This document shows positions 53,590 to 61,893 of a stretch of DNA of 64,000 nucleotides, piece by piece; within the stretch, counting starts at the first letter, position 1, and every line of letters starts with the position of its first letter. A model generated the notes under the pieces. It saw only the letters and a list, made by a program, of their open reading frames with translations, was not told the origin of the DNA and searched no databases. The stretch covers positions 1 through 64,000 of the forward strand of contig URFQ01000001.1 in the NCBI GenBank assembly GCA_900547195.1. The letters are read 5' to 3'. This DNA comes from an uncultured Butyricicoccus sp. Lineage in GTDB: Bacteria; Bacillota; Clostridia; Oscillospirales; Butyricicoccaceae. The position numbers and the translations under genes are program-made.

Positions 53590-54693
53590 TCAGGCAGATA
53601 CCTCTTCAATAGAGCCTTTAATCAAAATCGGACACAGGTCTTTGATTTGTGCTTTCAACTGTTCGTTGATTTCCCGTCGTAGCTGATAGATGATATAAAT
53701 ATTCACAATGTATTGTTGGCCGGTGACATTTGGGATAGGAATTTGTACATCACACATTTCGTCCCAATCAAACGTCTCTCTTGCGCTTCCCCACGAATGA
53801 AAACGCGCATATCTATCAAATTCACTTCTTGAGAAGAAAAGCATCAGATAATCTGGAAGCAAATATTCTTCGTTCGTTGTAAAAACGGTAGATATTGATG
53901 ATACAAGATAGGTTTCTTCTGTGTTGTTATATCCAAGAGAGACCTTATCACCTCTTCGTGAAGTATCCGGGACATATGCAATATGCCGAGGGGGAACGAG
54001 CTTATAGTTTGATAGTCCAACGCCATCCATATCAGCTTTGGTTGGTATCATTTCTTTTGATACCGCCAGCCCCCTAACACAATCAACATTTAAGCCAATT
54101 TCATTTCTTTTGTCCGAGAGAAGCAGATATTGTCCAATGGTTTCTCTTGGATGTTTCCGCCCCAAGTTCTCAATATAACCATCACACACCAATTTTAAAT
54201 CATCCAATCCTTGCTCGTAGCTGCGCTGATTGGCAAGCATGGCATTGTAGATATCAACATATTTCTGTTGAATCTCAATGGATGGCAACTCTATATCGAT
54301 ATCCGAAATATCGCCAACGCGACAATATTCTCGTGCAGAACCCCACCCAATAAACTCACACTGACGAGCAAACTCATCACGTTTAATAAACAAATTCAAA
54401 TATTGTGGCAATACCAAATCTGGGCGGCTTACGTAAAAGATTTCATACAGTGAAGAACAAATTGCCTTGTCAAATTCGGTATTTAAAGCAATTGAGTTAA
54501 TTTCCATACGGGCAGGATTAAAAACAAAATCCCACAAATAATATACATTATAGAGGCTTGTGTCTGCACCGGGCTGCTTTGCATTAATAAAACCGTCTTT
54601 GGACACACCGCGTATCGGCAAATCAGAAATACCATCGTATTTTTCGCGCCGTTGAGTTATCAATTCTCCCAGTTTATACTTAGTCAATGCCAT
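53590..54693 (-). CDS. hsdS: Type I specificity subunit HsdS
   Basis: 367 residues from ATG 54693, behind TAGGGGGATT inside the end of hsdM. Two target-recognition regions are present: the first with IRGVSKDGFINAKQ, LPQYLNLFIKRDEFARQ and GWGSAREYCRVGDISDI, the second with VRGLAVSKEMIPTKADM, LPDYLMLFFSRSEFDRYA and WGSARETFDWDEM. Each is followed by a helical spacer (QQKYVDIYNAMLANQRSYEQ core). It sets the bipartite DNA target for HsdM and HsdR. The target itself cannot be read from sequence. Confidence 0.9.
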   Translation of the reverse strand: MALTKYKLGELITQRREKYDGISDLPIRGVSKDGFINAKQPGADTSLYNVYYLWDFVFNPARMEINSIALNTEFDKAICSSLYEIFYVSRPDLVLPQYLNLFIKRDEFARQCEFIGWGSAREYCRVGDISDIDIELPSIEIQQKYVDIYNAMLANQRSYEQGLDDLKLVCDGYIENLGRKHPRETIGQYLLLSDKRNEIGLNVDCVRGLAVSKEMIPTKADMDGVGLSNYKLVPPRHIAYVPDTSRRGDKVSLGYNNTEETYLVSSISTVFTTNEEYLLPDYLMLFFSRSEFDRYARFHSWGSARETFDWDEMCDVQIPIPNVTGQQYIVNIYIIYQLRREINEQLKAQIKDLCPILIKGSIEEVSA

Positions 54694-56302
54694 AGCCAAT
54701 CCCCCTAAATGCATCCTTGAGCATTGACTGCGACAGTTCCTCAGACAGCATCAGCAAGCGCATTTCGTCCTGGATACGAGCCATTTCTTTTGCATAATCA
54801 ATATCGAGATCATGGTCGATGAACTCAATATATTTGCTCGGAGCCAGAGAAAAATCCTTGTCTTCGATGGAAATGTCCTCCGGGCGCACCTTGTCCTTTT
54901 TCAGTATTTTCACAGACTGGCAGAATTCCGGCACATCAGCATAGAGGGTAGTATCCACACTCTGCCAAGCGTTATATACCTTTTTGACATCTGCAATCTG
55001 TGCAGAAGTCAACACCGTCTTTTTCTTTTTCTTGCCCTTATCGATAACGATTTCTTCAACATTCTGATCCCAGCAGCGCAGATCCATAAACAAGACTTCA
55101 CCACGGCGGTCACGCACTTGTCGTCCGTTGACCGTACCGGCTTTCTTATTCATATTCACGATCCACAGAGTGACAGAAATATCGGTAGTATAGAACATAT
55201 CACGGGGCAGAACGATAATAGCCTCAATCTTATCATTTAAAAGAAGCCGTTTGCGGATTTCATATTCATCCGGGTCGTTCAAAGCACCATTTGCCAAAAG
55301 GAATCCGGCAATACCGTGGTTGACATCCAGTTTGGAGATCATATGCAGAATCCATGCATAGTTTGCATTTGACACACGCGGTACACCATAACCCTGCCAA
55401 CGAGGGTCATCAAGCAACTGGTCTTCGCCACGCCATCCTTTAAGGTTAAAGGGCGGGTTTGCCATGATGAAATCCACCTTCTTGTCTTTGTGCAGATCCT
55501 CAGTAAAGGTAGAGGCATTCTTTTCACCCAGATTATGAGAAATGCCGCGAATGGCCAAATTCATTTTGCACAGTCTCCAAGTCTCCTGCACGCTCTCCTG
55601 TCCGATGACAGATATATTTTTGCGGTTTCCGTGGTGGCTTTCCACAAACTTATGCGACTGTACGAACATACCGCCGGAACCGCAACAGGGGTCATAAACC
55701 ACGCCACTGTAAGGCTCAATCATTTCGGCAATCAACTGAACAACACAAGCTGGGGTATAAAATTCACCGTCTTCCTTTGTACCAGATGCTGCATACACCT
55801 GCAGGAAGTATTCGTACACACGACCGATAAGGTCTTCTTCGTGGAAACGGGATTCGTCGATTTTGTTGACCTCATCAATAAGCTGTTTGATTTTCTCCTT
55901 CGGCGCACCGAGGGTAGTATACAGATTCAAAGAGAGTGCACCCTTCAGCGCGGGGTTTGCCTCCTCAATATCTGCCATAGCCTGATCGAGAATGACAGCG
56001 ATGTCATTGGCACCGGCATTCTTGACGATATAAGACCAACGGGCAGTCTCCTTCAAGTAAAACACATTGACTGCATTATAGAAAGAAGCCTTCTCCAAAA
56101 ATGTTGGAATATCTCCATACTGCGCAATCAGTTCTGCACGGCGCTTTTCGAATTTATCGCCAGCAAACTTCAAAAAGCATAGGCCGATAACTGCATCTCT
56201 GTTTTTATCGGTACTGCCAACACCACGTAGTGCAACACGGCAGTTCCATAATACGGTTTCGAGAGAAACCTCCTCAATTTTCTTTTTTACAGCTTTCGCC
56301 AT
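54680..56302 (-). CDS. hsdM: Type I DNA methyltransferase subunit HsdM
   Basis: 540 residues from ATG 56302 behind AGAGGTAAAAAT. The N-terminal helical domain has LRGVGSTDKNRDAVIGLCFLK; the SAM-binding motif I is VVYDPCCGSGGMFVQS (near 204), and the catalytic motif IV is FIMANPPFNLKGW (near 282), the NPPF form of adenine-N6 methylases. It modifies the site chosen by HsdS. The gene follows abiEii by 40 bp and overlaps hsdS by 14 bases. It is the only DNA methylase in the window and belongs to this system, not to the BREX-like operon. Confidence 0.93.
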   Translation of the reverse strand: MAKAVKKKIEEVSLETVLWNCRVALRGVGSTDKNRDAVIGLCFLKFAGDKFEKRRAELIAQYGDIPTFLEKASFYNAVNVFYLKETARWSYIVKNAGANDIAVILDQAMADIEEANPALKGALSLNLYTTLGAPKEKIKQLIDEVNKIDESRFHEEDLIGRVYEYFLQVYAASGTKEDGEFYTPACVVQLIAEMIEPYSGVVYDPCCGSGGMFVQSHKFVESHHGNRKNISVIGQESVQETWRLCKMNLAIRGISHNLGEKNASTFTEDLHKDKKVDFIMANPPFNLKGWRGEDQLLDDPRWQGYGVPRVSNANYAWILHMISKLDVNHGIAGFLLANGALNDPDEYEIRKRLLLNDKIEAIIVLPRDMFYTTDISVTLWIVNMNKKAGTVNGRQVRDRRGEVLFMDLRCWDQNVEEIVIDKGKKKKKTVLTSAQIADVKKVYNAWQSVDTTLYADVPEFCQSVKILKKDKVRPEDISIEDKDFSLAPSKYIEFIDHDLDIDYAKEMARIQDEMRLLMLSEELSQSMLKDAFRGIGYGID

Positions 56303-56341
56303 ATTTTTACCTCTTTCTGTACCTTTGGCACATTTCGTCAA

Positions 56342-57247
56342 TCAGTTCCACTCGTTTTCTTTCGAATTCCATTGCCTTTGATATTCGTTTTCAGCTAAAA
56401 CCGAATACCATACCGGTTGCAAAAAAGCCTTGATTCCCATAATAACCTCAGAAAATTCCATTTCCGGATTACCCAAAGTCTTCAGAAAGTATCTCCACTT
56501 GGTCTGCATATCAGAATCGTCTGCCAGAGCCAGCACCCTGTCAAAGCTATCCTTTTCATAGGCCGTACCACGGTTCTGCAATGTCTCTTGAATAGCCGTC
56601 TGGAGCTTCAATCCGTCAAAGTCGAATGTATGAGACAGATAACAAATATCATAAAAATCCTTCATACGGCCTGTCAGCTCGAAGCGCTGCAGGATAGCGT
56701 CGAATTTCTCAGCAATGGTGCTTTCAAGGGAATAAGTAAGAATCTCCGGCTTTTCGAAGTCTGCCAGTTGCGTCTGAATGTTGCGCCGCTCGGCCTTGGG
56801 GACAATCACATCTCCCACACCGATGTCCACATTGAAAGGCACACGGACATTCTTTATGTAGCCGGTAATCTGCGTACTGACGCCGTGATACTTCCGCTGC
56901 AGGGCAATAGGTTCCGTCTTGGATGCCTCAAAAGCCACGAAGTCATTGCCGGTATCCACGGCAAGAATATCTGCAATAATTTTATCCATGCGGGCCAGGT
57001 CGTTATTTAACCCGCGCATAAGGAAGTCTACATCTACAGTAGCACGGCTCTCAAAATTGGTCAGCGTATAGATAAACAAGCCGCCCTTCAGGATGAAATT
57101 ATCTGCGTATTGGGAACCAGCCAACTTGCGCAAAAATTCCTCCTGGAAGAAGAGCTGCAGGCACTGCTGGTAGCTGATGCCGGATGCCTTTGCCTTGTTT
57201 TTCAGTTTTGCAAGTACAGAAGCAGCTTTATCTGCCATCACAGCCAC
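56342..57247 (-). CDS. abiEii: AbiEii nucleotidyltransferase toxin
   Basis: 301 residues. The DUF1814 nucleotidyltransferase motif is clear: NFILKGGLFIYTL (near 48) and ATVDVDFLMRG (D-x-D, near 72), followed by IKNVRVPFNVDIGVGDVIV with the third Asp and YSLESTIAEKFDAILQR, all usual for AbiEii. Such toxins transfer nucleotides to tRNA or other targets and stop growth when the antitoxin fails. It overlaps abiEi by ten bases. Confidence 0.9.
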   Translation of the reverse strand: MAVMADKAASVLAKLKNKAKASGISYQQCLQLFFQEEFLRKLAGSQYADNFILKGGLFIYTLTNFESRATVDVDFLMRGLNNDLARMDKIIADILAVDTGNDFVAFEASKTEPIALQRKYHGVSTQITGYIKNVRVPFNVDIGVGDVIVPKAERRNIQTQLADFEKPEILTYSLESTIAEKFDAILQRFELTGRMKDFYDICYLSHTFDFDGLKLQTAIQETLQNRGTAYEKDSFDRVLALADDSDMQTKWRYFLKTLGNPEMEFSEVIMGIKAFLQPVWYSVLAENEYQRQWNSKENEWN

Positions 57248-57837
57248 ACTCCTATCAAATCTTTTGCGGTCTTTTTAACCCGCAGCATCTCGGCATATTC
57301 CAGTAGTCTGGGAATACTTTTACCTGGATCTGCAATATAACTCTGAATCGCTTTATTAAAAATTTCCTTGTCCATCTTATTGCGATACCGCAGGCAATCG
57401 CAAATCAGGCGGTCTTTATCATAAATACGAACTTCGTGGCCGTCGATCTCACCAAGAGTCAACCCAAGCTCCAGCAGGGACGGTTCAACATAATAGGGCT
57501 TCACAAACGGGTAGTCAATTTTGAAGCGTGACTTACCGGAATCTTTGCTGACAGCCAAATGCCAATCGGCAGGAGTGCGGTCACTATAACCGTAATATCG
57601 CAGGGCTGTGTCCATGCAAAGAATCGCATCCGGGAACAGGCGGGTCACTGTGCAAACCTCACTGAAGTCATCGTGATCGACCCACTGATAATATCCATAG
57701 CGAACTTTTTCCACACAACCCTGCTGTATCAATTTTTGCAGCGGGCGATATAGAATGTTTTCTGCCTGAAGCTGCTTTGTGCGCATCATACCGCCATATT
57801 TATCAAATATTTCTTTGTATTCTGGAATACTGTTCAT
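57238..57837 (-). CDS. abiEi: AbiEi antitoxin and repressor
   Basis: 199 residues, the short form of the family. The N-terminal winged helix (MMRTKQLQAENILYRPLQKLI, core TKQLQAENILY) and the AbiEi domain with AILCMDTALRYYGYSDRTP and LAVSKDSGKSRFKIDYPFV are visible, then VRIYDKDRLICDCLRYR. AbiEi proteins repress their own operon by binding repeats at the promoter. It leads the operon abiEi-abiEii-hsdM-hsdS-306-residue gene-hsdR, with a consensus promoter 65 bp upstream, so it may control the restriction system as well. Confidence 0.88.
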   Translation of the reverse strand: MNSIPEYKEIFDKYGGMMRTKQLQAENILYRPLQKLIQQGCVEKVRYGYYQWVDHDDFSEVCTVTRLFPDAILCMDTALRYYGYSDRTPADWHLAVSKDSGKSRFKIDYPFVKPYYVEPSLLELGLTLGEIDGHEVRIYDKDRLICDCLRYRNKMDKEIFNKAIQSYIADPGKSIPRLLEYAEMLRVKKTAKDLIGVWL

Positions 57838-57879
57838 TTCAACGCTCCCACATCACTCTTACTATCAAAATACTAACCA

Positions 57880-57975
57880 GCGGATAAACTAATGCAATTT
57901 AATTATACTCAGAAAGTAGCGATTTGTCAACACTACTTTTGGCAGAACAATTATTCAAAGCGGATAAAGTTATGC
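57880..57975. repeat. Pair of 16-bp direct repeats around the abiE-hsd promoter
   Basis: GCGGATAAACTAATGC at 57880-57895 and GCGGATAAAGTTATGC at 57960-57975 (two mismatches), 80 bp apart, one on each side of the promoter. They are likely AbiEi binding sites. Confidence 0.6.
57902..57930 (-). promoter_or_regulatory. Consensus promoter of the abiE-hsd operon
   Basis: On the minus strand TTGACA (57930-57925), 17 bases, TATAAT (57907-57902): a perfect sigma-A promoter. The start of abiEi is 65 bases downstream. Confidence 0.8.
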
Positions 57976-57990
57976 TTGTTGGGGATAGAA

Positions 57991-58029
57991 AAGCCGCCCG
58001 CAGGAGCTTGAGGCTCCCACGGGCGGCTT
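57991..58029. terminator. Terminator after the small mobile-element genes
   Basis: Stem AAGCCGCCCG / CGGGCGGCTT with an inner GGAGC/GCTCC helix; it separates the minus-strand mobility unit from the abiE promoter. Confidence 0.75.
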
Positions 58030-58034
58030 TGCGC

Positions 58035-58280
58035 TCAACTATCCAGCGGCTTATACTCGGTCACAACTTTCAAATATTTTTCGGGGTTGCCGTTCAGAAT
58101 CAGTTCGGCATATTTCAAAGGCGCATTGTAGATCAGCCAGTCCAACTCTGACCTCTGATACATATTGTCTGCTATCTCGTTTTCAACGGCGGTGCAGTCG
58201 ATGGAGATCATGGTGCCGTCGGCGTAGCGCAGTTCCACGCAGGCGGTGTCCATATTGAACTCACAGGACAGGATTTTCAT
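58035..58280 (-). CDS. Conserved small protein of Clostridia integrative elements (DUF6061-like)
   Basis: 81 residues from ATG 58280, seven bases after GAGGAGG. It reads MKILSCEFNMDTACVELRY, DGTMISIDCTAVENEIADN and ELDWLIYNAPLKYAELIL. This type of protein sits beside relaxase genes in many integrative elements. Function unknown. The start overlaps the preceding gene by 20 bases. Confidence 0.7.
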   Translation of the reverse strand: MKILSCEFNMDTACVELRYADGTMISIDCTAVENEIADNMYQRSELDWLIYNAPLKYAELILNGNPEKYLKVVTEYKPLDS

Positions 58281-58575
58281 TGTCATTCCTCCTCAGATTT
58301 TTGGTATGCTTCTTCGCCAGTTCACTGGCAGCTCTCCGGCGTTCATCGGTGTAGGGAGCGGTCAGCTTGATGCTGAGTCGCTTTTTCTGAATTTCAAAGG
58401 TCAGACCTCCTTGCTCGTTATCGTCGGTCTGCTTGCAGAGATTGGGGTACTGGCTGGCGTATTTTCTCAGACGATTTTTGAGGTCGGTGTTGTGGGTCAT
58501 GACCTCGGTAATGTCTCCTTCCTCGTCAAAAAAGATGGCGGTTATCTTTTGTTTCTTGGAAAGACCTGTTTTCAT
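58261..58575 (-). CDS. Conserved small protein of Clostridia integrative elements
   Basis: 104 residues, ATG behind AGGAGG. It reads MKTGLSKKQKITAIFFDEEGD, VMTHNTDLKNRLRKYASQY and SIKLTAPYTDERRRAASEL (core NTDLKNRLRKYA), basic and soluble. Homologues travel with the 81-residue neighbour and MobV relaxases. Function unknown; no catalytic motif is visible. Confidence 0.7.
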   Translation of the reverse strand: MKTGLSKKQKITAIFFDEEGDITEVMTHNTDLKNRLRKYASQYPNLCKQTDDNEQGGLTFEIQKKRLSIKLTAPYTDERRRAASELAKKHTKNLRRNDNENPVL

Positions 58576-58609
58576 AAAACCTCCTGATTTTGGTGAATTT
58601 TTGTCGGCT

Positions 58610-58714
58610 CTACAGCCGTGAAAGTGGGTGGATTTCCTGATGGAGAACGCCCGAATGATGCATGGATCATTCGAAGCGCTCCCATCGGATTTTTTGTGTT
58701 TTTCACGGTTCTAC
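58610..58714. repeat. 105-nt imperfect inverted repeat after the relaxase gene
   Basis: The arms start at CTACAGCCGTGAAA and GTAGAACCGTGAAA (read inward on each strand) and continue through GGATTTCCTGATGGAG/AATCCGATGGGAG to a perfect centre CGAATGAT-GCATGG-ATCATTCG. It is far longer than a terminator and fills the gap between the relaxase stop and the 104-residue gene. Confidence 0.6.
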
Positions 58715-58721
58715 ACAGGAT

Positions 58722-59983
58722 TTACCGAACATCGTTTCTGCTGTGGTTTTTGCTACGTTTCGGGCTGAAAAGATGCCAGAGATTGTTGCGTTCAATAGTC
58801 GTTTCGTAGCTGCAGATTTTAGATCGAAGCTGCTCGTTTTCAACTTCCAGCCCATCGGGGTGAAGCTTCCTGCGGATAGACCTGTATTCAGTCAATTCAG
58901 CGGTCAGTTCAGAGATTTTTGCTTTTAATTCAGCAATCGCTTTATTAGCGGCATCCAACATTTTTTGAAGCCGATGTTCCTTCTTCTCCTGCACGACATA
59001 TTTTTTAGCCGCCGTAGACAGACTTTCAAACTCAGAGCGTTCCAGCATGACCTTGGAGGATAGCGGCACAGGCTTCGGTTCGATTTTGTCTACGGCTTGA
59101 ACTGCAACCTGTTTCTTCTGGATTTTCTCAATCTTCTTTTCCAGCGAAGCGGCCTCCTGTGCTTTTTGTTCGGCCCGTTCGGTAAGATCGGCAAGCCGCT
59201 CCTGCTCCTTTTCGACTTTGAACTGGGTCACGGTCAGATGCTCCTCGGAGCTGCCCCGCTCACTTCTCTCCACATCGGTGTAGCCAGCAGAGCACATGGC
59301 GGCGTAGAAATCGTCCTGCAAAACCGAGTATGATTTTCTGAGAACTTTTTTCCGTTTTGGGTAAGCAGCGGCTTCCCGCTTTCATCCAGAGCAGGCTTGG
59401 AATCCCATTTTTTGCTCATGCTGACTTGGGTGATCGTTTCTTTGACGGTTCCCACCAATGACTTGTCCTTGCACCGTTTCGACCAGAGAATTTGTTTCTC
59501 CACCACCGGGATATAGACCACATGAAGATGGTAGTGATATACATCCTCGCCCAGCGCTTCGGACATGGCTCGGTTTCGTTCATCGGCGTGCATAACTGCC
59601 GAGAGAATGTACTGCTCGCCGCCTACAATTTCTATTGCACTTTTGTATGCATCGGCGTAAAATTGTTTTGCAAAGTCATATCCACCGTGATAGTAAAAAT
59701 AAGCGGAATTGACATCAAAGATCAACTCCCCGAATTTTTCTGCATCGGCTTTTAAGCCACGGGTGGAGATGATGCCGTCTGCGACCATCCGGTCAAACAT
59801 GGTGGTGTAGTCAGCGGTGGGTGACTTGAAATGGACATTCATCCCGGTGCGCTCCGGCATGATGTCCTGATTGACATAGGAATCTTTTTCACGCTCATTA
59901 TGTGCCTGAGCGTTGCCGATCTTATCTGCGGTCAACCGTGCGTTTCTAACACTTGTACGATGGATACCATCGCCTCTTGCCAT
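58722..59983 (-). pseudogene. MobV-type relaxase (plasmid recombination enzyme), frameshifted
   Basis: Repaired length about 420 residues. The N-terminal relaxase part has TADKIGNAQAHNEREKDSY, ERTGMNVHFK, EDVYHYHLHVVYIPVVEKQ (the H-x-H metal site) and KDKSLVGTVKETITQVSMSKK. The break is in a six-A run at about 59346-59351, where seven are needed; the other frame continues VLRKSYSVLQDDFYAAMCSA and GYTDVERSERGSSEEHLTV, then a long coiled coil (EKEQERLADLTERAEQKAQE). MobV enzymes nick oriT to start conjugal mobilization by a helper element. This is probably the relaxase of the second element; a homopolymer error is a real possibility. Confidence 0.87.
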
Positions 59984-60057
59984 AGGCAGTTACCTCCTGA
60001 ATTTGTTCGAATATTTTAAGGTGTGTGTACGAGGTAGCTTCGGAGAGGCACTTCTGC

Positions 60058-60113
60058 GGAAGTGTAATAACCCACTATGATACTTTCATCCAGAGGCTGC
60101 AAAGTATCGTGGG
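60058..60113 (-). other. Candidate MobV-type origin of transfer (oriT)
   Basis: On the minus strand AAAGTATCATAGTGGGTTAT is followed by TACACTT, closely like the pMV158/MobV oriT core (AAAGTATAGTGTGTTATACTTTA). CCCAC-TATGATACTTT and AAAGTATC-GTGGG form an inverted repeat. The position, 75-130 bp upstream of the relaxase start, is the usual one. Confidence 0.6.
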
Positions 60114-60371
60114 CTCTCCGAGGGGGTATGCGGCTCCTGCGGGAGCCTCCCGGATTTCATGGCTTGCAGATGGTACCCACAACCCATAAAACCTGGCGTG
60201 GTCAGCAACTGATTCGCAGCTCATTTCTGCTCAACACTTGCCGCCCACTGGCAGAGAAACTTCCCCAAAGTCTCCCTGCCGTCCGCTTCCATATTTGCGA
60301 ATATTCCAGCGGGGACGGGGGATGCGAGGGGCTTGGGCTGTCACCCAATCCATTTGTCTTGTCTGACAGTC

Positions 60372-60393
60372 ACAGGAGCGTGCCACGCTCCTG
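60372..60393 (-). terminator. Hairpin after the 81-residue gene
   Basis: ACAGGAGCGTG pairs with CACGCTCCTGT, starting immediately beyond the stop codon at 60394; there is no T-run, so termination strength is uncertain. Confidence 0.45.
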
Positions 60394-60639
60394 TTATCGC
60401 TCCCAAGGAGAAGTAGTCCAGCGGTAGCTCTCCGGCACACCACGGCGATCAAGATATTCCTGCCGTGCCTGTTCCCGCTGCTCCTCGGTGAGGGCGATCT
60501 TGTACTTGGAATAGAGCTGGCGGTTCAGCATAGCGTCCAGCTTTTGTTCCAAACCCTGTCTGATTTCTTCTTCAAAATCATCCTCACCATTCAGATGGTA
60601 CAGCACCAGATCAACAAACAGGTCATAGGGGATTTGCAC
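60394..60639 (-). CDS. Conserved small protein of integrative elements ('complexin-2'-type annotation)
   Basis: 81 residues. MQIPYDLFVDLVLYHLNG, EEIRQGLEQKLDAMLNRQLY and REQARQEYLDRRGVPESYRW are typical of a small helical protein found upstream of MobV relaxases in Clostridia elements. It has no known function; the eukaryotic name sometimes attached has no basis. It lies between the iteron repeat and the oriT region. Confidence 0.7.
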   Translation of the reverse strand: MQIPYDLFVDLVLYHLNGEDDFEEEIRQGLEQKLDAMLNRQLYSKYKIALTEEQREQARQEYLDRRGVPESYRWTTSPWER

Positions 60640-60666
60640 ACTTTTTATTCGCTTCCATTCCTTTCC

Positions 60667-60740
60667 GTGACGGTCGTGACGATGGTGACGGTGTTTGAGA
60701 CACCATCAAAATCACCGTCACGACCGTCACCATCGTCACG
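60667..60740. repeat. Iteron-type inverted repeat of the second element
   Basis: GTGACGGTC, GTGACGATG, GTGACGGTG (60667-60693) face three inverted 9-mers of the same family (60713-60740) across 19 bases. It matches the arrangement at 44711-44795 and overlaps the last codons of the ATPase gene. Confidence 0.7.
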
Positions 60741-61893
60741 CCTGACTCAAAACAGGCGTCAACCTAATTCTTCTTCCGGCGTGGGTGCGGGTGTTTTCGT
60801 ACTGAATATGATGCTCGTTAAACAGCCGACCAGCGTTCACATTCAGATGCTTGGTCAGAGTATTGGGCTGCATATCCACATCCAGAATCTCTCGTAACTC
60901 CGTGGGGCTACCGATCCACTCAGCGTTGACAAGAGCGGCCACCGCCTCTAAAATCGGATCAGGCGGCTCCCGATGTAGCTCATTCTCCATCTTTTCCAGA
61001 TTCCAAATCTGCGTTTTCGGGTCTTTTTTCAAATACAGAATCTGATCCTGCTGGTCACGCCCCACCACATCAATGGTGGCGTCCAAAGCGGTGCGCTTTT
61101 TCTTCTGCATCAGCAGAGAACCGTCTGCACAGCCCAGCAGTCCTGTGGTGCCAGAGATCATTTCAAAGCTATCCCCAGCGGGCTGCTTTCGGGTGTGGTG
61201 GACAGTGAAAACACAGATGCAGTGCTTATCCGCAAACTGTTTCAGCTTGCCAATGATTTCATAGTCGCTGGCATAGCTGTACGCCTCCCCGCCGACCTCC
61301 CGGATTTTTTGCATGGTGTCGATGATAATCAGCTTGGTATCAGGATGCTCCCGCATGAAGTTTTCAAGCTGTTCATCCAGCCCATTTCCGATTTTTCCGG
61401 CTGCGGTAGCAAAGTGAAGATGGGGCGTGTCCTCCACTCCGTACATCATAAACATCCGGCTCTGGATTCGCTGGTAATCATCCTCCAAGGCCAGATAAAG
61501 GACAGTACCTTGGTGAACTTCGTACCCCCACAGCTTTTGTCCGGTGCTGACATGGTAGGCGATTTGGGCTACGAGAAATGACTTGCCGATTTTCGGCGCA
61601 CCAGCCAGAATATAAGCCCCGGCGTAGAGCAGGCCGTCAATGATCGGCGGTCTGCTCTTGTAGGTGGTCTGGAAAAGTTCGGTCATGGTGATGGTGTGGA
61701 GATAGTGCGGATCGGTCAGCCGCTGCATCCTCCGGCACATTTCCTCGAAACTTTCCTCAGAATTTTCAATCTGGTCATTGATTTCTGATTCAGAAATGGG
61801 TATACTATTTGCAGGAATTATTTGAAACGACTGCCTTTCATCTGCGCCAACAGATGTGTTAAGGGCAGTCTTTTCTTTTGCATCAATTGTCAT
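60736..61893 (-). CDS. RecA-like AAA ATPase of the second element
   Basis: 385 residues from ATG 61893, nine bases from GGAGG. It has GAYILAGAPKIGKSFLVAQI (Walker A, near 105), GTVLYLALEDDYQRIQSRM, LIIIDTMQKIREVGG (Walker B), CVFTVHHTRKQPAGDSFEMI, GTTGLLGCADGSLLMQKKK and a C-terminal winged-helix region (LREILDVDMQPNTLTKHL). It belongs to the AAA_25/RepA-like helicase group used in element or plasmid replication. It is an intact paralogue of the broken copy at 45550. Confidence 0.88.
   Translation of the reverse strand: MTIDAKEKTALNTSVGADERQSFQIIPANSIPISESEINDQIENSEESFEEMCRRMQRLTDPHYLHTITMTELFQTTYKSRPPIIDGLLYAGAYILAGAPKIGKSFLVAQIAYHVSTGQKLWGYEVHQGTVLYLALEDDYQRIQSRMFMMYGVEDTPHLHFATAAGKIGNGLDEQLENFMREHPDTKLIIIDTMQKIREVGGEAYSYASDYEIIGKLKQFADKHCICVFTVHHTRKQPAGDSFEMISGTTGLLGCADGSLLMQKKKRTALDATIDVVGRDQQDQILYLKKDPKTQIWNLEKMENELHREPPDPILEAVAALVNAEWIGSPTELREILDVDMQPNTLTKHLNVNAGRLFNEHHIQYENTRTHAGRRIRLTPVLSQA

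Larger units (their letters stand above)
59984..60393. other. 410-bp non-coding region with candidate oriT
   Basis: Apart from the features listed separately (60058-60113 and 60372-60393), only a GGCTCC-TGC-GGAGCC hairpin near 60133 is seen. No gene is supported; the 116-codon frame at 60077 has no ribosome binding site. Confidence 0.5.

Noticed and set aside
54680..56302. HsdM as the missing PglX methylase of the BREX-like operon
   Set aside because: It has type I HsdM architecture, overlaps hsdS, is on the opposite strand and belongs to the second element.
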